Assembly: GCA_964597495.1 (NCBI GenBank)
Contig: CAZQYC010000007.1
Location: 10,102-74,101, forward strand
DNA: 64,000 bases
Direction: 5' to 3'
Source: CAZQYC01 sp964597495
Lineage (GTDB): Bacteria; Pseudomonadota; Gammaproteobacteria; Steroidobacterales; Steroidobacteraceae
Of this stretch, positions 60,218 through 64,000 are shown one piece after another. A program made the position numbers and the translations under genes. Under the pieces are notes generated by a model that ran no database searches, was not told the DNA's origin, and saw only the letters and a list, made by a program, of their open reading frames with translations. Position 1 is the stretch's first letter; each line of letters opens with the position of its first letter.

Positions 60218-61570
60218 ATGAACGCGCAGCTCAATTACTCCGCCGCGACGCAAGGGCTGCTTGCTCTGCAGCAGCTTGGACAGCGCGTGCGCGAAGCGAG
60301 CACCGTGGAGGAATTGGGATTCATCGCGGTTAACGAGACGCGTACCCTAATTCGATATCGACAAGCGGCGCTCTGGATTGCGGACGACGCTCGGGGCGTC
60401 GTAGCGGTATCCGGTGTGTCACAACCGGACGATTCGGCGCCGTATGTTCAGTGGTTAAATCGATTGTTCAAGTCGCTGCCGGGCACCGACATCGAAGTCA
60501 AACGCCTATGTGCCGGCGACCTTGCGCCGATCGTCGGCGAGGAATGGGGACAGTGGTTGCCGCGCGAAGCACTGCTCATTCCGCTCGTGCGCCGGGGCGG
60601 CGAGAAAGCCGACGTGCGGGGCATACTGTTATTGTCGCGAGACGATCCCTGGCATCCGGATGAAAGCGAACTGGCGTCGGAAGCAGGGCAAAGCTATGCG
60701 TATGCGTTATTTGCGCTGCGGCCGCAGCCGACGTTCGCTACTCGATTGCGTCAGGGGATGCGTTCGCGAAAATGGCTTTTACGAGTTGCCCTTGGCCTCG
60801 TAGCGATAGGTTGTTTGCCGGTCCGGCTGAGCGTGCTGATGTCGGCCGAAGTCACGCCCCTCGATGCATTCGTGGTGCGCGCACCTCTCGAAGGCGTGAT
60901 CGATCGCTTTCAGGTGCGGCCCAATCAAGTCGTGACCGAAGGCACGCCGCTTTTCAATCTCGATAGCACGATGCTCGAAAGTCGCCATGCCACGGCGCGC
61001 GAAGCTTACGAAACGGCGCGCGAAGCGTATCGCCAGAGTGCGCAGCTGGCAGTGACGGACGACAAGGCGAAGCTGGACGTCGCCCTTCAGAAAGGCGCGC
61101 TCGACCAAAGGGCGGTAGAGCTTGCTTACACCGCGGGTCAACTCGATCGCGTGCAAGTCAAGGCTTTGCGTTCCGGCGTTGCCGTGTTTTCGGACGTACA
61201 GGAATGGGTGGGGCGCGTCGTGACCATCGGCGAGAAGGTCATGGTGCTCGCCGATCCCGCCAAGGTGGAATTGACGGCGCGTATGCCGGCGGGCGATCAG
61301 ATTGCCGTGCAACCCGGCGCCGAAATCGTTTTCCATCCCAAGGCGGCGCCTTTCTCGTCGTACACCGCCATCGTCGACAGCGTGGCGTATCGCGCGGAAC
61401 CCGATGCCGACAACGTGCTTGCATATCGTATTCGCGCGCATTTCAAGTCGGGAGAAGCGGCACCTCGATTGGGGTTGATGGGCAGCGCGCGCGTTTATGC
61501 GAATCGAGTGCCGCTGGTCTATTCGATATTCAGACGGCCGTTTGCCGTCGTTCGCCAGTGGTTCGGCTGA
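60218..61570 (+). CDS. GAF domain-HlyD membrane fusion protein
   Basis: A 450-residue protein with an unusual fusion. Residues about 15-170 form a cytoplasmic GAF-like sensor domain (AVNETRTLIRYRQAALWIAD, LIPLVRRGGEKADVRGILLL). A membrane helix follows at about 188-207 (LLRVALGLVAIGCLPVRLSV). The rest is a periplasmic HlyD-type adaptor (VVRAPLEGVIDRFQVRPNQV; GVAVFSDVQEWVGRVV). The GAF part may sense a small ligand or the export state, which is unknown. It is coupled to genes on both sides. Confidence 0.88.
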   Translation: MNAQLNYSAATQGLLALQQLGQRVREASTVEELGFIAVNETRTLIRYRQAALWIADDARGVVAVSGVSQPDDSAPYVQWLNRLFKSLPGTDIEVKRLCAGDLAPIVGEEWGQWLPREALLIPLVRRGGEKADVRGILLLSRDDPWHPDESELASEAGQSYAYALFALRPQPTFATRLRQGMRSRKWLLRVALGLVAIGCLPVRLSVLMSAEVTPLDAFVVRAPLEGVIDRFQVRPNQVVTEGTPLFNLDSTMLESRHATAREAYETAREAYRQSAQLAVTDDKAKLDVALQKGALDQRAVELAYTAGQLDRVQVKALRSGVAVFSDVQEWVGRVVTIGEKVMVLADPAKVELTARMPAGDQIAVQPGAEIVFHPKAAPFSSYTAIVDSVAYRAEPDADNVLAYRIRAHFKSGEAAPRLGLMGSARVYANRVPLVYSIFRRPFAVVRQWFG

Positions 61571-61592
61571 TAGGGCCAGTGTTGAAAGGCTC

Positions 61593-63698
61593 ATGCACGC
61601 GCTACCGTCACTGCGTCAAGAACTAAATCTCGCGGCTGCGCCAACCAATACCGACGGCTCGCCCGCGTGGACGTTGTACGACCCGGCTGTGCATCGCTTC
61701 TATCAACTCGGTTGGCCGGCGTTCGAAATTTTATCGCGTTGGTCGCTAGGGTCTGCCGAAGCCGTTGTAGCGGCCGTCCATCGCGACACCACGCTGCATG
61801 TCGACGTTGAAGACGTTCTGTCGTTGGTCGCCTTCCTCGCCGCTCACGAGTTGATCGCTGCCGACAATGCCGCAGACACGCAACGCTTGCTTGCAATTCG
61901 GGCGCGCAATCGAGTCTCGCCGGCGATGTGGTTGCTGAAGCACTATTTGTTCGTTCGAGTGCCGCTGATTCGGCCGATGCCGTTGCTCCAAAAAATTGCG
62001 CCGTTCGTCCAATGGCTCTTCCGTCCGATGTTTTGGCGGCTCACGCTCTTGGTTGCGGTCGTGGGCCTGTATCTTGCCGCCCAACAATGGGAGGCGTTTA
62101 TACATACCTTCAGTGCTTATGCGGGATGGGAGGGCTTGGTCGGCATTGCCGTGGCGCTTAGCTTCGCGAAAGTGCTGCACGAGTTCGGCCACGCAATCAC
62201 CGCTTATCGATACGGGTGTCACGTGCCGACGATGGGCGTGGCGCTTTTGGTGCTTTGGCCCGTGCTCTATACCGATACTAATGAAGCGTGGAAGCTGCGT
62301 GCGCGGCGAGAGCGGCTGCATATCGGCGCGGCCGGCATGCTCGCTGAACTCGCGCTAGCGGCGTACGCCACTTTGCTTTGGAGCGTGTTGCCGGATGGCC
62401 CGTTTCGCGCCGGCGTGTTCCTGCTGGCCACAAGCACGTGGATTCTCACGCTAGCCTTGAATGCCAGTCCGTTCACGCGATTCGACGGTTACTTTTTATT
62501 GTCGGATTGGCTGAAAATCCCCAATTTGCACGAGCGCGCTTTTGCGTTGACCCGTTGGTGGCTGCGCGAACGGTTGTTCGGTTTCGGCGATGCGCCGCCG
62601 GAAACGTTTGCGGATTCGCGGCGCCGCTTTTTGCTCGCGTTTTCGTTTGTCACCTGGGCGTATCGATTGGTGCTGTTTTTCTCCATCGCGCTGCTCGTCT
62701 TTCATTTTTTCTTTCGCGCGCTCGGCTTGTTCTTGATGCTGGTCGAGATCGGCTGGTTCATCGTGTTGCCGGTCGTGCGCGAGTTGCTCGCGTGGTTTAA
62801 GCGACGACGTGAATGGCAATGGAATCGGCAAACGTTTCGCAGTGCAGGCGTACTGCTGATGCTGAGTCTTTTCGTGCTGTTGCCGATGCGGCATTCCATT
62901 TCAACGCCGGCGGTATTGGTTCGTTCGCAAGCGCAGGGTGTCTATGCGGCGCACTCGGCCGTGGTGGACGCTATGGCCGTGCATGAAGGGCAAGCGGTGG
63001 CCGCCGGCGATATCCTGGTTCGCCTGTCATCGCCGGAACTGGCGTATCAAGTAAATGCAGCGACGGTTGAAGAAGCCAAATTGCGTTGGCAAGTCGAGCA
63101 GCAATCTTTCAACGACGACTTACGCAAGGCGGGTCCGGCTTTGCGCAAGAAGTGGGAGACCGCGCGCGAGGCCTTGCAAGGCTTGCATGCGCAAGTCGAG
63201 TTGCTGACGCTTCGCGCACCCTTTGACGGCCGCGTTACCGATCTAAATAGGGAGTTGCGGCCAGGCGTTTGGGTGAAAGGCGGCGAGTATCTCTTCGACG
63301 TACTCGGCGGTGCGGCCGTTCGCGGCGAAGCATACGTTCAAGAAAGTACGCTCATGCGCCTCCGCACGGGACTCTCGGCCGACTTCTATCCCGACCTTCC
63401 GGAATTGGAGACGACGCATTGCGTGATGAGCGACGTCGATCGCGTCAATTTAGCCGCGCTGAATCTTCCGTATGCGGCAAGCGTCTACGGGGGCTCCATC
63501 CCAAGCCGCCGTGAGACGAGCGGCGCTATTGCTCCGCTCGCATCGACTTTTCGCGTGCGCTTCGATCAATGCACTGACGGTGAGAGCATCGCGCGCGAAA
63601 CACCCGGGCGCGTCATCCTCCAGGGCGCGGGCGACAGTCTAGCGATGCGGGCGGTACGTTGGGTGACCGGCATTGTCCAGCAGGATCTCTTCCTTTAA
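61593..63698 (+). CDS. M50 metallopeptidase-HlyD fusion membrane protein
   Basis: A 701-residue polytopic protein of the peptide zinc metalloprotease (COG1994-like) type. The N-terminal about 100 residues resemble a PqqD-like winged domain (PAWTLYDPAVHRFYQLGWPA). The site-2-protease zinc motif HEFGH is at residues 196-200 and the second metal ligand Asp298 in SPFTRFDGYFLLSDW. Several membrane helices span 140-430. The C-terminal part (about 445-700) is a HlyD-type lipoyl/barrel adaptor (RAPFDGRVTDLNRELRPGVW). Start ATG 61593; the longer reading overlaps the upstream gene. No ABC ATPase is encoded here. Confidence 0.9.
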   Translation: MHALPSLRQELNLAAAPTNTDGSPAWTLYDPAVHRFYQLGWPAFEILSRWSLGSAEAVVAAVHRDTTLHVDVEDVLSLVAFLAAHELIAADNAADTQRLLAIRARNRVSPAMWLLKHYLFVRVPLIRPMPLLQKIAPFVQWLFRPMFWRLTLLVAVVGLYLAAQQWEAFIHTFSAYAGWEGLVGIAVALSFAKVLHEFGHAITAYRYGCHVPTMGVALLVLWPVLYTDTNEAWKLRARRERLHIGAAGMLAELALAAYATLLWSVLPDGPFRAGVFLLATSTWILTLALNASPFTRFDGYFLLSDWLKIPNLHERAFALTRWWLRERLFGFGDAPPETFADSRRRFLLAFSFVTWAYRLVLFFSIALLVFHFFFRALGLFLMLVEIGWFIVLPVVRELLAWFKRRREWQWNRQTFRSAGVLLMLSLFVLLPMRHSISTPAVLVRSQAQGVYAAHSAVVDAMAVHEGQAVAAGDILVRLSSPELAYQVNAATVEEAKLRWQVEQQSFNDDLRKAGPALRKKWETAREALQGLHAQVELLTLRAPFDGRVTDLNRELRPGVWVKGGEYLFDVLGGAAVRGEAYVQESTLMRLRTGLSADFYPDLPELETTHCVMSDVDRVNLAALNLPYAASVYGGSIPSRRETSGAIAPLASTFRVRFDQCTDGESIARETPGRVILQGAGDSLAMRAVRWVTGIVQQDLFL

Positions 63699-64000
63699 GG
63701 GTTCTTGTCGAAATAAAAGCGATCCGTTTGCTTCGAAAAGTCGCTTTGCTTCGCTGATTAAGATTCAGTCGCAACGGCGTCGTTTAGCGACTTTGCTTGG
63801 CCGAGTGCGGCGATGAAGAGAAACAAAATCTCGAAAGCGGCGAATCGTGCGCCGTGATGGCAAAGGTCAAGCTCCGATATGGCTGTCCATACAAATACTT
63901 AACGCGCGCTCGGTCCGTAAAATCTCAAACGTTTCAGTGCTACATCCGGGATGCCAAAAAAGTTGCACTTGGAAGTCGATAAATATATTTAGTTTCGAAT
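63699..64000. other. intergenic region at the right edge
   Basis: These 302 bases follow the export operon. A weak aaagcga/tcgcttt stem (63716-63747) could end the transcript. No gene is supported; the 61-codon frame at 63797 has no family resemblance. Confidence 0.5.

Overview
The window looks like chromosomal DNA of a polarly flagellated gammaproteobacterium. The flagellar genes follow the Pseudomonas/Xanthomonas order: fleQ, a second sigma-54 activator, fliE to flhB, flhA, flhF, flhG, fliA, cheY, cheZ, and a MotC/MotD-type stator. Base composition is moderately GC-rich. I cannot name a genus from sequence alone. No tRNA, rRNA, insertion sequence, CRISPR array or prophage was seen.

Layout. 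1-9527: late flagellar genes (end of flgG, flgH, flgI, flgJ, flgK, flgL, flagellin fliC, flaG). 9558-12454: fliD, fliS, a fliT-position gene and an atypical PilZ-like gene. 12652-18331: a likely flagellin-decoration island with a TPR/GT41 O-GlcNAc-transferase-like enzyme, a UDP-xylose synthase and a sugar C-methyltransferase-like enzyme. 18913-21796: the regulators FleQ and a receiver-less FleR-like activator. 21812-39876: basal body, switch, export apparatus, FlhF/FlhG and FliA. 39902-43974: cheY, cheZ, motC, motD and a DUF2802 gene; cheA, cheB, the par genes and cheW, often found here in relatives, are absent. 44330-47522: an accessory group (GNAT, DUF6916-like, tail-collar protein, sulfotransferase, 2OG-Fe(II) oxygenase). 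48017-63698: a 3310-residue repetitive DUF4347 surface protein followed by an outer-membrane TolC-like lipoprotein, a periplasmic adaptor, a GAF-HlyD membrane protein and an M50-peptidase-HlyD membrane protein. The last group resembles a type I-like export route with no ABC ATPase encoded nearby.

Regulation visible in the sequence fits a sigma-54/FleQ to sigma-28/FliA hierarchy. Sigma-54-like -24/-12 elements precede the glycosylation island, the fleR-like gene and fliL. FliA-like elements precede fliC, fliS and motC. A CRP-like palindrome lies in the fliC leader.

The most unusual feature is a family of heptameric arrays (consensus CNNCTAG, often ending CCAGA) with inverted arms (CTAGNNG). 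They fill nearly every flagellar gene junction that is not translationally coupled and are absent from the last 20 kb. Because 7 is not a multiple of 3, a run of three CTAG units puts TAG stops in all six frames. One right arm lies inside the 5' end of flgI, and exactly the two units that would put an in-frame stop there are altered. A second repeat family, a GC-rich palindrome, is read through in frame in flgJ and at the FliP N-terminus. A third, about 190 bp, element with long terminal inverted repeats and four internal hairpins sits between cheZ and motC.

Two runs of 100 N (13502-13601 and 36733-36832) are each flanked by an exact 55-bp duplication. They are almost certainly scaffolding artefacts; collapsing them restores intact genes.
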